Assembly: GCA_947561395.2 (NCBI GenBank)
Contig: OX387187.1
Coordinates: 26,331,829-26,395,828 of the forward strand
DNA from: Buxus sempervirens
Taxonomy: Eukaryota; Streptophyta; Magnoliopsida; Buxales; Buxaceae
Direction of reading: 5' to 3'
DNA length: 64,000 nt
Shown one piece after another: positions 1 to 11,984 of this stretch. A program made the position numbers and the translations under genes. Numbering within the stretch: the first letter of the stretch is position 1; the number at the start of each line of letters is the position of its first letter. Under the pieces are notes generated by a model. That model made no database searches and was not told where the DNA came from. It saw only the letters and a program-made list of their open reading frames with translations.

Positions 1-1410
1 ATCTTGTTCGGTTTTTTACATTTGCATATAGATAGCATTTTTTTGGTGAATAGGCTCACATTTGGGGATTTATTACATTCGTTGTGATAAATCTCCAATA
101 AATGGCCTCAATCAAATTCTGGAATGTTTTAAATGTTTTTTAAAGGTTTTATATTCATTTTGCACGAATCACACACTTTTTGTCACATTTTTGCATTGGT
201 TTTACTCAAAAAGGGCCTAACTGGACAGCACCTGTACCCTTACTTCGGACTCTCATAACTTTATCTTCCGGATGAATTTTGGAGCGATTCTAGAACCATG
301 GGAAAGGTGAGGCTGTCTAGTTTATGTCCACCAAATTTCATAAATTTCTATCGAACGGATTTTTGACACCTCTCTGTCGAAGTTGAGTGGACAGTTCAGG
401 TTCAAATACAGAACTTGTCACTTCGACAGACCACCATGTGTTCGTTTTAAGTCCGATTCGAATGATTTTTGTTTCTGGGCACTCCTTTATGAGTCTATTT
501 TTAAATCCAATTGGTTTCATAATTTTTTGACTCCATTTGAATTATTGGTAGCCGATTTATTCAGAACTGTTCATTTGTACTTTTCTGGGTAAATCTGTGA
601 TCTTCGGGGCCTGTTCGGGAGACCACCCAAGGCACATCCGAAGGGATTTTTGTATGACGCTAGTTTCTTTTGAAAGATGGCCATACAAACTTCAATCACA
701 CCAAATTTCGTGGATTTTTATGGAGGGGAGTTTTCTATGCAATTTCCCAAAGTAGCCTACTTATCACTTTTAAAAATCCCCAGCAGCAACTTCAAAGGAG
801 CATAACTCCTAGGATTTTTATCGGAATGAAGTGAAATTTTGCATGAGACTCTTATTTACCCTAATCTTTCCAATGGATTTGGTTTGGTTCAATTTAGAAT
901 TGGATTTGAATGATTTCAAGGCAAATGGCATACTTTTATCGAATTTTCCGGATTTGATTTAACTTGGTTTTAAGCAACTTGAGCTTTGGATTTCCATCTT
1001 TTGAGATATTCCAGAAATGATATTGACATAAGAGAGGATCTAGAATCCATTTAGATCTTCATGTGAAAATTTCACACATTGGTCCTTTTTCAAGGTTTTC
1101 TATGATTTTAGCAAGCTTTCTATCTTTTGCATGAACATATACTTGGCAAACAGTTTGTGTGGATGAATGGGGGTGCCTAACACTTTCCCCCGTTCATAAT
1201 CTAATCCCCTTACCCATCTCTGGATTTGATTTTCAAGTAGGGTTATTTTTACCCTAGAATGTTTCTTTTGTCTCTTTTTTGCTTATTTTTGAATCTTTTG
1301 GTGTCCATTCTCACCTCAAAATTATGAATGGTGGCGACTCTCCCATTTTTGCGTTGAGCCCGTGTGTTGACGGAGGGATGATCATTCCGGTGATTTTCCC
1401 ATGTCTCACA
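1..1410 (+). repeat. Partial 5' LTR, family A (3' half only)
   Basis: Aligns by eye along its whole length with the 3' half of solo LTR A2 (from about 42345 to 43759) and, less well, with the element's own 3' LTR (12465-14038). It ends in the family terminus CCATGTCTCACA. The following sequence (CCTGGGCCACAG) is not a recognisable tRNA primer-binding site, so the junction probably results from recombination or deletion. Confidence 0.85.
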
Positions 1411-1470
1411 CCTGGGCCACAGTCAGAGAAGTAGGCGGACTTCTCCGAAGAGGTTGGGGCTTTTTTCGCC

Positions 1471-4400
1471 ATGACTGAAGGCGAAAGGACTGGTGATAAT
1501 GAAGAGCTGCCATTCATTGATTGGGCAGTGGTAAAGATTCCAGATGAGGTTATATCTGAACTGGGCCCCGTAGTAGAAAATGGCAATACAACTCATCCGG
1601 TGATGATGGTATCGGATTCTGGGTTTGAGGAGCAGGCTTGCACATTTTCCCCCGCTCCTGAAAAACTTTTTTTAAATAATTGGGAGGAAACTCTCCTTAC
1701 CTTTGAAGCAGCGTTTGTTTGGCAAACTGACGCAGTTTCCAAAAAAAAAACTCCATTAGTGGATTGCCATTTCCCTGAAGGTTTTAATGAGCCTTCGTCT
1801 TCAGGGAGAGTTTTTGCAGGAGGCTCACAAAAAACCCAAAAAGATTTTTCTATAAAATTTAATTTTTTCAAAAAGGTCCAAACCACTTATGAACCATATA
1901 AGCAAACCGAATTGGACCAGGTTGAATATGACTTCGACCTTGAGCTCGACTTTGATCTCATGGGGATCGAAGAAGAGACTGAGGTCGAAGAAGACCTTCC
2001 AAAAGAAATTGAATATCAATTGGAACGTCATGAAAATGGGGTCCAACCTAATATAGAGGAGACCATTTCAATAAATCTTGGGACCGAAGATGACCCAAAA
2101 ATAGTGAAAATCGGGGCATACCTGTCTGATGTGCAACAAAATGAAATGTCACGATTTTTGGCAGACTACAAGGATGTGTTTGCTTGGTCGTATCGGGACA
2201 TGCCGGGGTTGGACACTGACATGGTGGTGCACAAGTTGCCAATTTTGCCAGGGATTAAGCCAATTAAACAGAAGCTGAGAAGATTGAAGCCTGAATGGAC
2301 CTTGAAGGTCAAGGACGAAGTGGTCAAACAATTTCAAGCAGGATTTTTGGCAGTCTCCACATACCCTGAGTGGCTCGCAAACATAGTGCCGGTACCAAAG
2401 AAGGATGGGAAAGTCAGAATGTGTGTGGACTACAAAGATCTAAATAAGGCAAGCCCAAAGGATGATTTTCTGCTTCCACACATAGACATCTTGGTGGACA
2501 ACACTGCGGTACATAGCCTATTTTCATTCATGGATGGTTTCTTTGGGTACAATCAGATCAAGATGGCTAAGGAAGATCAAGAGAAAATAGCGTTCATCAC
2601 ATCCTGGGGCACCTTCCACTATACTGTCATGCCATTTGGGCTTAAGAACGCTGGGGCAACCTACCAGCGGGCCATGACAGCACTATTCCATGACATGATC
2701 CACAAGGAGATGGAGGTCTATGTGGACGATATGATTGCCAAATCATGAAAAAAAGAGGACCACTTGATCAATCTGAAGAAGGTGTTTGATCGACTCAGGA
2801 AGTACAGTCTACGACTTAACCCGGCTAAGTGTGTCTTTGGGGCTACATCAAGGAAGTTGCTGAGATTTATAGTGAACAGAAGAGGAATTGAGATTAACCC
2901 AACTAAAGCCAAGGCCATAATTGAAATGCCATCACCTAGAACCGAGAAGGAGGTCCGTGGTTTTCTTGGAAGGATTCAATATATAAGCCGGTTCATAGCA
3001 CAACTCACTGCTATCTGTGAGCCAATTTTCAAACTTTTGAGAAAGTACAATCCAATGGTCTGGAATGAGGATTGCCAGCAGGCCTTTGATACAATAAAGA
3101 AATATTTGCTGAATCCACCTGTGCTAGTACCACCAACTCCAGGAAGACCACTGATCCTGTACTTGTTAGTGTTGGAAACATCGATGGGATGTCTCTTGGG
3201 GCAGCATGATGAGACTGGTAGAAAGGAAAGGGCAATTTACTATCTGAGTAAAAAATTCACAGAATATGAAGCCAAGTACTCACCATTGGAAAATACATGT
3301 TGTGCTCTAGTGTGGGCAACTCAGAGACTAAGGCATTACTTCCTTAGTTACTTCACATTATTGATATCCCGAATGGACCCTCTGAAGTATTTGTTTGAGA
3401 AACCGGCACTAACTGGCAGAACGGCAAAGTGGCAGCTACTACTATCCGAGTTTGACCTCACGTACATCACTCAGAAGGCGATTAAGGGTCAAGCCATTGC
3501 TGATCACCTGGCTATACATCATTTGCTAAAATACCAACCTTTGAAGACCAACTTTCCTGATGAGGCAATTCTGTTTACTGAAGAAGAGGAAAGTGAAAGT
3601 TCTTGGCAGATGTTCTTCGATGGGGCCGCTAACATGAATGGAAATGGAATTGGGGCAGTCTTGGTCAAACCAGATGGTTCACACATCCCGATTGTAGTAA
3701 AGTTGAAATTCCAGTGCACCAATAATATCACAGAGTATGAAGCATGCATAATTGGGTTGCAAGCCGCCATAGATCATGAAGTGGAGGAACTTGACATATT
3801 CGGAGATTCGAGTCTTATCATCTTCTAAACAACTGGTGAATGGAAAACCAGGGATCACAAACTGATCCCCTATCACCAGTATTTGGAAGAAATAAGCACA
3901 AACTTTACTCGAATTTCCTTCAACTATATGCCAAGGGCCAAAAATCAGTTTGCGGATGCTTTAGCAATATTGGCTTCAATGGTCAGCATGCTAGAAGGGA
4001 TAGACATCAAGCCACTAGAAATTGAGGTCAGAGATGAACTGGCTTATTGTCTTGTTCTAGAGGGAGCACTAGAAGAGGAAGCACCATGGTTTCAAGATAT
4101 CAAAAATTTCTTGAATGATCGAAGTTTGCCAGAAAATGCCACTTCTACTGAGAAAAGGACAATACAGAGATTAGCCGGTCAATTCCTACTAATTGATGGA
4201 CATCTACACAAGAGATCACATAATGATATTCTACTTAGATGTGTTGCCCAGGCTGAATCAGAAAGATTGATTGACACTGTACATGGAGGAGTATGTGGAC
4301 CCCATATGAATGAACACATGCTTGCAAAGAAGATTCTGAGATTGGGATACTATTTGTCGATGATGGAGCATGATTTCTATATACATGTCAGGAGGTGTCA

Positions 4401-4924
4401 TCAATGTCAGATATATGCAGATAACAAGCATGCACCCCCAAGTGAGCTACATAACATGACCTCACCATGGCCCTTCTCTATGTGGGGCATAGATGTCATT
4501 GGCATGATTTCCCCTAAGGCATCGAACGGGCACAGATTTATCCTGGTGGCAATTGATTATTTCACTAAGTGGGTAGAAGCGGCCTCATATGTGAATATCA
4601 CAAGCAACCATGTTATTAAATTTTTGAAGCACAATATTATTTTCCGCTATGGACTGCCAAGTGCCATAGTATCAGACAATGCTTCAAATATTAAGAACAA
4701 GGACATGAAGAAGATGTGTGAGCAGTTCCAGATTACCCATCACAAGTCCGCTCCGTATAGGCCGAAGATGAATGGGGCAGTAGAAGCAGCAAACAAGAAT
4801 ATAAAGAAAATCATTCAGAAGATGGTAGTAAGTTACAAGGATTGGTACGAAATGCTACCACTTGCTCTACATGCCTACAGAACCTCAATCCGGACTTTAA
4901 CTGGGGCATCCCCGTATTCCCTAG
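1471..4924 (+). pseudogene. gypsy pol pseudogene: RT, RNase H, second RNase H, integrase (first part)
   Basis: One reading frame broken by a TGA at 2746-2748 and a TAA at 3826-3828. An acidic linker comes first. RT follows, with PVPKKDGKVRMCVDYKDLN near 2390-2450, the MPFGLKNAGATYQ block near 2630-2670 and the catalytic YVDD just before the TGA. The gypsy RNase H (YYLSKKFTEYEAKYSPLE, about 3238-3290) and a second RNase H-like domain (FFDGAANMNGNG, about 3613-3650) come next. Integrase follows with an HHCC finger (HVRRCHQC, about 4384-4410) and core (WGIDVIG near 4483, then SDN near 4672). The frame is cut at CCTAG by solo LTR E1 and resumes at 8977. Dual RNase H is a known Tat-lineage trait. 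The start is nominal: upstream gag-protease is missing. Confidence 0.9.
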
Positions 4925-5189
4925 TGTAAAACCCCGACCCGGATTATATCTTAATTATTAAGATTAATTATCTAAAGTGTGATTATTAGACTAATTAAGT
5001 AATTGTGTTACGAAGATGAGGTAAATGTGGATTATTCTTGAGGATTTAAATAAATCAATTGAACTGTATGAAGGTTATTAAGGAAAATTTAATCAATGTT
5101 ATTTCTCAATTCCAATTGTCTAAGATACTTTCCAATTAGCTTAAATGAATTGGAAATCAAATTCTGAAAAATTGGACTTATGTGTACCT

Positions 5190-6590
5190 AGAGTAATTCC
5201 CAAAATATACCCAAGGTACCCTCTCAAATACCACTAAAGTACCTCTTGTATTACCCAAGGTACTCCCATTGTATACCCAAAGTACATCCATGTACTACTC
5301 AAGGTACCATCTAAGTATACCTAGAGTACACCAAAGTATTTCCCCAAAGTACCGCTCAAAATGCCTAGGGTACATCCATGTATTACCCAAAGTACCCGAA
5401 TGTATTACTCAAAGTATATCCAAGTGTTACCCAAAGTACCACTCAAGTATACCTAAAGTATCCCCTAATTATCCCTAAGGTACCCTCTTATATTGCCCAA
5501 GGTACCTCTCAAGTGTACCTTAAGTATCTCCCAAGAATGCCCAAATAACCTCTTAAGTATACCCCAGGTACCCCACTTTTATACCCAAGTATTTCCTAAG
5601 GTACCCCCATTGAGTGCCCAATGTATGCTCAAGTATTACCCAAGGTACCACCCAAGTGTTACTTAAAGTACCCCTCAATTATACCAAAGGTACCCCACCT
5701 GTATCCCTAAGGTACCCTACTTTAATTGCCTAAGGTACCCCTATGTTTACCTAAGGTATCCCCTTGTGTTTGCCTAAGGTACCCCTGTGTTTGCCTAAGG
5801 TATCCTCTTGTGTTTGCCTAAGGTACCCCACATGAATACCTAAAGTACCCCCTTACATTACCTAAGGCACCTCACTCATATTGGCTAAGGTACCCCCTGT
5901 TTCGTCTAAGGTACCCCATTCGAATACCTAAAGTACCCCCTAATTATACCTAAGATACCTCATTGGTATTACCTAAGGTATCCCTTCATTTTAACTAAGG
6001 TACCCTACTGTTTTACTTGAAGTACCCCTTGTTTAGCTAGAGGTACCCCCTTTATATAACTAAAGTACCTCCAACATACCTAAGGTACATCCCCTATATT
6101 ACCTAGGGTACACCCCTTGAATTTCCTAGAGGTACTCCACTCATATAGGTAAGGTACCCCCACTGTTTTACCTAGGGTACACCCCCCCTATATAGCCAAA
6201 GTACCCCATTTGTCTCACTAAAGTAACCCTTATATGAGTAAGGTAACCCCCCACTATCTTCCCTAAGGTATAGTCCCTTATATAGCCAAGGTACCCCCCT
6301 CATGTAACTAAGGTACACCCCCTAATCTTATTCAAAGTTTACCCCTTAGAATAACTAAGGTAAATCCCTTGAAACATCAAGGTACCTCCTCAAATAACTA
6401 AAGTACCCCTCATATAACTGAGGTACCCTTCTGTGTTAACTGAGGTACACCTCCCAAGCATTCCTAAAGCATGCCTTTTGAAGTGGCTAAGGCAAACACC
6501 CCATTTAACACTAAGGTACCCCACTCAATACCAAGGTACCCCACTCGAATAACACTAAGGTACCCCTGGTATGCCTTAGGTACACCCTAG
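5190..6590 (+). repeat. GGTACC minisatellite (about 20-30 base degenerate unit) in the U3 of E1
   Basis: Dozens of copies of a unit close to CTAAGGTACCCC plus a 10-15 base AT-rich spacer, such as TAAGGTACCCCTGTGTTTGC. The AAGGTACC core is well kept while spacer and period drift. It stops just upstream of the LTR's TATA box. Confidence 0.9.
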
Positions 6591-6650
6591 GGTTTTAGTT
6601 GAACAAAAGCCTTGTTTAGGGGCAGATTTGAAAGACCCAAAACTTGGGCA

Positions 6651-6658
6651 TATAAAAG
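6651..6658 (+). promoter_or_regulatory. TATA box of solo LTR E1
   Basis: TATAAAAG followed about 60 bases on by a purine-rich leader (AACAAGAGAGAGAG). The position, after the minisatellite and about 1.7 kb into the LTR, fits a U3/R boundary. Activity is inferred. Confidence 0.55.
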
Positions 6659-7199
6659 GATGCCCTAATTTCTAATTAAGGGTTTGAAAACCCATTTCTC
6701 TTGTCTTGGACGTATAGAACAAGAGAGAGAGTTGTGGGAGCTTGCTTCAAAGCTTCATGGAGAAGGAGAAGAAGAGGAGAGCTAGGAGAGGAGGTTGCTT
6801 CTCCATTAACAAGTAAGTAGCAAACCCTTCCAAACAAAATGAATTACCAACTTTCGTATTCTCTCTCTAGGGTTTGGTTTATTTGATGAAATGATCTTGC
6901 ATGATGGTTTGGACTTCTAAAATTCGTAGGGTTTTGATTGTATGATGATCTTGGTTATTTTTCTATTGATTTGCCATGGACTTCCAACTCTATTGATCCT
7001 ATTTTATATTAGGGTTTGAGATTTGTGTCTTGAATGAGGTTTCATGTGTTTGATTTGTGTCCATGTAGATTTGAGATGAATCTCTGTTTCAGAAGATGTT
7101 TTTAAGTGTGTTGGGATGTTTTGTGATCACCTACTTTGATGTTGGAAAGGTTGTAAAGGATTTACATGAGTTTTGTGTTGGAAATAGTCAAATTATTTC

Positions 7200-7455
7200 A
7201 AAATCCCGACCCTGCGATTAATCCTGAAAGTTGGCGATTAATCCTGTGCCAAAACCCTAAAAACAAGTCTCTGTTATCATAAATCGCGAATCAGGATTAA
7301 CCTGGGCGATTAATCCAGAACCTTAGCGCGCGAACGTAAACCTTCAACGTGCGTGCGCTACCTTTGTTTTAAACCTTAACGCCCGAACTTTAAAGCTCAA
7401 CGCCCGAACACTAAAGCTAATCGCCCCTGGACGATTAATCCACAACCTAATCGTG
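7200..7455 (+). repeat. GATTAATC motif patch in E1
   Basis: GCGATTAATCC, its relatives (AGGATTAACC, CGATTAATCC) and repeated GCGCGAAC / CGCCCGAAC words are interspersed five or more times. GGATTAATCC is itself palindromic. The patch lies downstream of the LTR TATA box. Confidence 0.6.
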
Positions 7456-7531
7456 GACCCTGTTTCTTGAGTTCTTAAGCCTTTTTCTCTCCAACCATTT
7501 CTCAAACAACCCAAGCTTCTCGCATAGCACC

Positions 7532-7610
7532 CTTATTACATGAAAGACATTTAAGTAAATGTCCTGTGTATTTATTGCTCCATTTACTTAAGTCTTTACA
7601 TGTAAATAAG
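7532..7610. repeat. 80-base imperfect hairpin (shared with family A LTRs)
   Basis: Arms CCTTATTACATGAAAGACAT and the reverse complement of CTTTACATGTAAATAAG flank a short loop; inner arms are TTAAGTAAATG / CATTTACTTAA. Closely similar hairpins occur at 11631-11714, 38526-38608 and 41438-41520. Confidence 0.8.
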
Positions 7611-8045
7611 GTTTTACCCCCCATTTGGAACCAATAAAAATACTCTTAAGGCCCAATTCCCAACCAATAAAAAGTCAACTTTCCAGTTTGTGCCTAATTT
7701 TCCAGTTTTCCCGATTTTCATAAAAGGCCACTTTTTGAGTTTGATATCCAAACGAGTGATTCAGAAGCCCAGAAAATTTTAGATGATTTGTATACCCTCC
7801 AATAGACTACAACCAGAATTTGAGCCCCAAACTGCTTGTAGATCTGTCTAGAAAAATTCTACACCGAAAAGTCAACGTTTTCATCCAGACTTAGAATATT
7901 TTTGAGGTCCAAAACTTTTTGTCTCGGAATCCATTGATTTTTGGTAGGATGACTTATTTGAGAATTCTAAGATTACTCCACTCGCCCGAAATGTGTTTTG
8001 AGGATTTTATGGTACCTGTTTTGATTGACTTTGGATTTCATGAAC

Positions 8046-8265
8046 CGGGGCAGTGTAGAGTACTCCGCTTAGCCTTGATTCATCGGGCAGCGTAGAAGCA
8101 CTCCACTAGGCCTTGATTCATCGGGCAGCGCAGAAGTATTCCACTTGGCTTTGATGCGTCGGCGGTGTAGAAGTACTCCACTTGGCCTTGATTCCGTCGG
8201 CAGTGTAGAAGTACTCCACTGGGCCTTGATGCGTCGGCAGTGTTGAAATACTCCGTTTGGCCTTA
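8046..8265 (+). repeat. 38-base tandem repeat, about six copies, in E1
   Basis: Unit close to GGCAGTGTAGAAGTACTCCA followed by CTTGGCCTTGATTCATC. Copies are variably diverged, with the CTCCACTTGGCCTTGAT core kept. Confidence 0.85.
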
Positions 8266-8976
8266 ATCTTGGTCAACGATCATTAATCTGATTTAGACAT
8301 TTGACTTGGAATGGTTGATTTGATTTCATGAATTACCCGATTGAGATATTTGACTTGGAATTTCACATTATATCTGTTGGAGATGTTTTGGTTTACATTT
8401 GGTATCTTATACTTGTGAATATTACCATGATGTTACGAAATTGCATAAACTATTTCTCTGCATGCATGTTTGCTGCTTACTGGGACTTTAAGTCTCACGC
8501 GTGTTTTGTTTTCCCGGATTTGTTTTCAGATCCGCTTGGTGAGCCGCGTATTGGGGCAGGCATTGAGGGTGAGCTTTAGTTCAGGCCAGAGGATTTCTAC
8601 CAACCATAGTAGGGTTCTTTTTATAATGATGTATTTTGTCTTGGGGATTGTATATGGGATGTAAATAATATTTTTGGACCTACACTCTTGGGAGATATCA
8701 TTTGTACATGTCTATATATTTTGGAGAGATCATTGTAAATGGTTAGTTGCCTTAGATGTATTTTATTCACATATATATCATGTTTTGGAGATTATAGTAC
8801 AGATGACATTTTGATAAGATGGAAATTTTTATTCCATGCTTCTTTAGTCATGCACTCTGATAATTACATTGTAATTTCCCAGGAAATTGTGTTTATCAGG
8901 TTCTATTGGGCCCATATGTAGGTCTCGGGTACGGGTTGGTGCTGTGATAGGGCAGACCCGGATCTGGGGCGTTACA

Positions 8977-9391
8977 CCTAGTCTATGGGATGGAAGCAGT
9001 TTTGCCAGTGGAAGTAGAAATCCCATCACTGAGAGTGCTCATAGAAGCTGAATTGGAAGAAGCTGAATAGATACAGTCAAGACATGATCAACTCAACCTG
9101 ATAGAAGAGAAGTGTTTGAAGGCGCTGTGTCATGGCCAGTTGTACCAGAAGAGAATGGCCTGAGCTTACAATAAGAAGGTGAAGCCTTGAACTTTCTAAG
9201 AAGGAAACTTGGTGCTAAAGAAAATTTTACCATTTTTGGAAGACCCTCGTGGTAAGTTCAAGCCAAATTGGGAAGGGCCTTATGTTGTCAAAAAGGTCCT
9301 GTCAGGGGGTGCACTCATCTTGACAGAAATGGATGGGACAGATTTTCCTGAGCCAATTAACTCTGATGCAGTAAAAAGGTATTTTCCTTGA
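8977..9391 (+). pseudogene. gypsy integrase C-terminal part (continuation after solo LTR E1)
   Basis: After the second CCTAG copy the integrase frame resumes with the family motif YGMEAVLPVEVEIPS and ends with the GPYVVKK / EPINSDAVKRYFP tail typical of Tat-type integrases. Stops occur near 9068 (TAG), near 9160 (TGA) and near 9188-9200, so this segment has decayed more than the segment before 4924. Confidence 0.85.
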
Positions 9392-11155
9392 ATGAATATT
9401 ACTAGGAAATGATCCGAGGCCATTTTTTCTTTATTTCCCTAAAAAATGTTAATCCCTAGTCTAGCCAAGTCGAGCCGGTTCGTTTCTTTGATAAACCTAA
9501 ACTGGAATTATAGTCTTATACTGGGGCAAAACAAATTGGGGCAAAAGGAAAAAAAAAGAAAAGCAAAAAAGCAAAGAATATTGGCAAATGAAAGCCAACG
9601 GCAAAAAAGCAAGAAAAGGATACATTTTGGGGAAATGGGGCAAATTTATCATGACTATAAGTCGGCTTGACCTATTTTCACATTTAGAAAATTTTGAGCC
9701 TTTAATACCTTTTCTTTCATAAACCAAGCCTCGCATTTGTTTCGTCCTATTTTTAAGCCCTCGGTGATTTTAGTATGTTCATTCAAATTTCAGAGTGAGA
9801 TTGGTGATAACGGAATGCAGAAGCCGGTCCTAGTGAAAATCGTAACTGGCGCTACGGGCAATATTGGCAAGAAAAAAAATGAAAAAAAATATGGAATTAA
9901 AGGTTGAGTTGATCATGTGATCCAAGCTTGAAGAGAAATCAGCATGAATATTGAGATTGAGTAGATTGAGAACAATGGGGTCAGTTTTGGAAGAAAAAGC
10001 ATTTGGGGATGACTCTAAAGGTCCTAAGATAGACAGATTTGATCCCTCCTTATTGTTTGGATTACCCTTTTCATTATTTAACCTGGTTTTAATTCCTTTG
10101 ATTATGTGTGATTAAATATATGGACCAAATTTCAAAAAAATAATAATAAAAAGAAAAACTATACTTTGGCCTATGATGAGCATCTATGTCTTTTCATAAA
10201 AACATTGGTTTTGAAAGCATTAGAGAATTCTGAGGCCACTAGTATAAAACATATTTTCTGATTTTTGCATTTGCATTATTTTATTAGGGTTTCTTTTTGG
10301 GAAAGGTTAAAAAAGAGAGGAACATCTCTGTTGAAGGGCAAATACTTCTTTAAGCAATAAAAATCGAGACATGCTTAGAGTCCTTCCCTCTGGGTTTTCA
10401 TTGAAATAAATTACAGCATCTGGAAGAAGCAATCAAGCCTTAGTCTTCGGATTTGAAAAAAAAAGAAAAAAAAGAAGCTTCGAAGCAGTTGCATGTTTTC
10501 TCCTTTAAACAAAGGTTTCCGATTCTGAAGAAGGATTTTACTGGGGCAGTAAGAAGGCGTGAATGAGAGATCATGGGTTGTAAGTGCATGAGGTTAAATC
10601 AACAGATCATGATTTTCAAATCCATCAATCAAAGAGGAGGATAGTCACTTGGGTAGTTGAGAAGCATAAAGGCAAGTTATGGGCAACAACGGCACATACA
10701 TCATTATTGAGAGAGCAAGAAGATGAAGAAGCAAAATCAAGTTGAGAAATATTCAAGCACAGGTTTGGGCATCAAATGGCACCCAAGTAAATCAAATAAG
10801 AAAATAAATCATGAAAATTCAATAAAATATTTCCTTCCTTATTGTTGAGTTGTAAAGTAAAAAATATCAAAAGCAATTGAGTTTGCAGAGGTCAATTTTA
10901 ACCCACCTTTTTTTTTAGAAATTTGCTTGTCTTAGATTTTTTTTCATAGCCACGAGAGCTCAAAGAAATCTGAGATAAAGAAGAGACGCCGCCCTGTCAG
11001 ACTTTAAGTAGCAGGGGTTTCATTGGCTACCTTCAAATCCATGTTTTTATCACTCATTTGTTTGACCAAAGCAAGTTCAATTAATGAGGTGTCTTTCAAA
11101 CGTGCAATTTTGAGTTGTGTCTATTCTTTGCTGTTCATTGTGCTACAACTCTAGC
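9392..11155 (+). other. gypsy 3' non-coding region
   Basis: About 1.76 kb between the integrase stop and the polypurine tract. I see no long reading frame or known domain; there are A-rich runs (9548-9620, 9870-9890, 10130-10160, 10457-10477). A long untranslated 3' region is typical of Tat/Ogre elements. Confidence 0.7.
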
Positions 11156-11168
11156 AAAGAGGGGCAGT
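11156..11168 (+). promoter_or_regulatory. Polypurine tract of the gypsy element
   Basis: AAAGAGGGGCAGT directly abuts the 3' LTR start TGTAAACACCC, the expected plus-strand priming site for reverse transcription. Confidence 0.75.
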
Positions 11169-11750
11169 TGTAAACACCCAAAAATTGCACGATTTTTGAT
11201 AAATCTTGAAAGAGAGAAATATTGTATTGGAATTTTCAATTCTTTGCATTACGTTTGAGATCCTTAACCCATTTGAATCCAAAACCGCAAAGGAAAAAGC
11301 CCGAATTCAATCTTTTGGGCAAAGTCAAACTTTTTCCAGTTGGATTTTGTTGACTTTTGACCCCAGAAAATGACATATTTTTTAAAGCAAGATTTCAAGA
11401 TAATTTTTCCCAGTAATTAGGTTTTTAGCCATGTTATTGTATAAAAGAATTTTTTGAGATTTTAAATCTTGACGAATACCTTGGTTTTAACATGTTGAAT
11501 CTTTTTACCGGACCTGAAAAACCAGAATTTAGCTAGGAACTGGAAAGTTGACTTTTTATTCACTTGGAATTTGGGTCTGGAACTATTTTTAATGGATTCA
11601 AATGGGGGGGGGGGGGGGGGGAGAGTGTTTGCTTATTTACATGTAATATCTTAAATAAATGGAGATTAAAAAATATGAGGACATTTACTTAAATGATATT
11701 ACATGTAAATAAGTATTGCCTGTGTTAAAATTCGGATAAAAGCTTCTTTT

Positions 11751-11820
11751 TTTGTATCGGACAGATAATGTCGGATACAAATATGTTTCCTTATATCTGA
11801 CCTGAGTTGTCAGATACAAG
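11751..11820. repeat. Palindromic motif cassette of the gypsy 3' LTR
   Basis: Two inverted repeats: TTTGTATCGGACA ... TGTCGGATACAAA and CTTATATCTGAC ... GTCAGATACAAG, each with one arm mismatch, about 165 bases upstream of the TATA box. Confidence 0.8.
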
Positions 11821-11984
11821 GTTTTTGCACAAAATTAGGGTTTTCCGAGAGTTTTCACTTTTTACCATCATATCCTTCATTAAAGGAGTGGAAATCTCGG
11901 AAATAGTCTTAGGGTTTAGGTTGGTGGACTCTAGACATCATTTTGTGTCTAGCATCATGCAAACCCTAACCCTAGCCTTTGCAT

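Larger units (their letters stand above)
4925..8976 (+). mobile_element. Solo LTR E1 (family E, long gypsy-type LTR) nested in gypsy pol
   Basis: Starts TGTAAAACCCCGACCCGG and ends CCGGATCTGGGGCGTTACA, flanked by a perfect 5-base duplication CCTAG (4920-4924 and 8977-8981). Removing it and one CCTAG restores the integrase frame, so it is an insertion. No coding sequence is seen. It holds a GGTACC minisatellite, a TATA box (6651), a GATTAATC-rich patch, an 80-base hairpin and a 38-base tandem array. Ends of the type TGTAACGCCCC / GGGGCGTTACA are common on long plant gypsy LTRs (I think of Tekay/Del-like elements); lineage is inferred. Confidence 0.9.

Noticed and set aside
5190..6590. Possible CRISPR-like array (regular GGTACC repeats)
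   Set aside because: Unit length and sequence drift, spacers are AT-rich and related to each other, the host is a plant, and the array lies inside an LTR. It is a minisatellite.
9446..9670. Lys-rich 74-codon frame downstream of gypsy integrase
   Set aside because: Falls in the A-rich 3' non-coding region, with no conserved motif.
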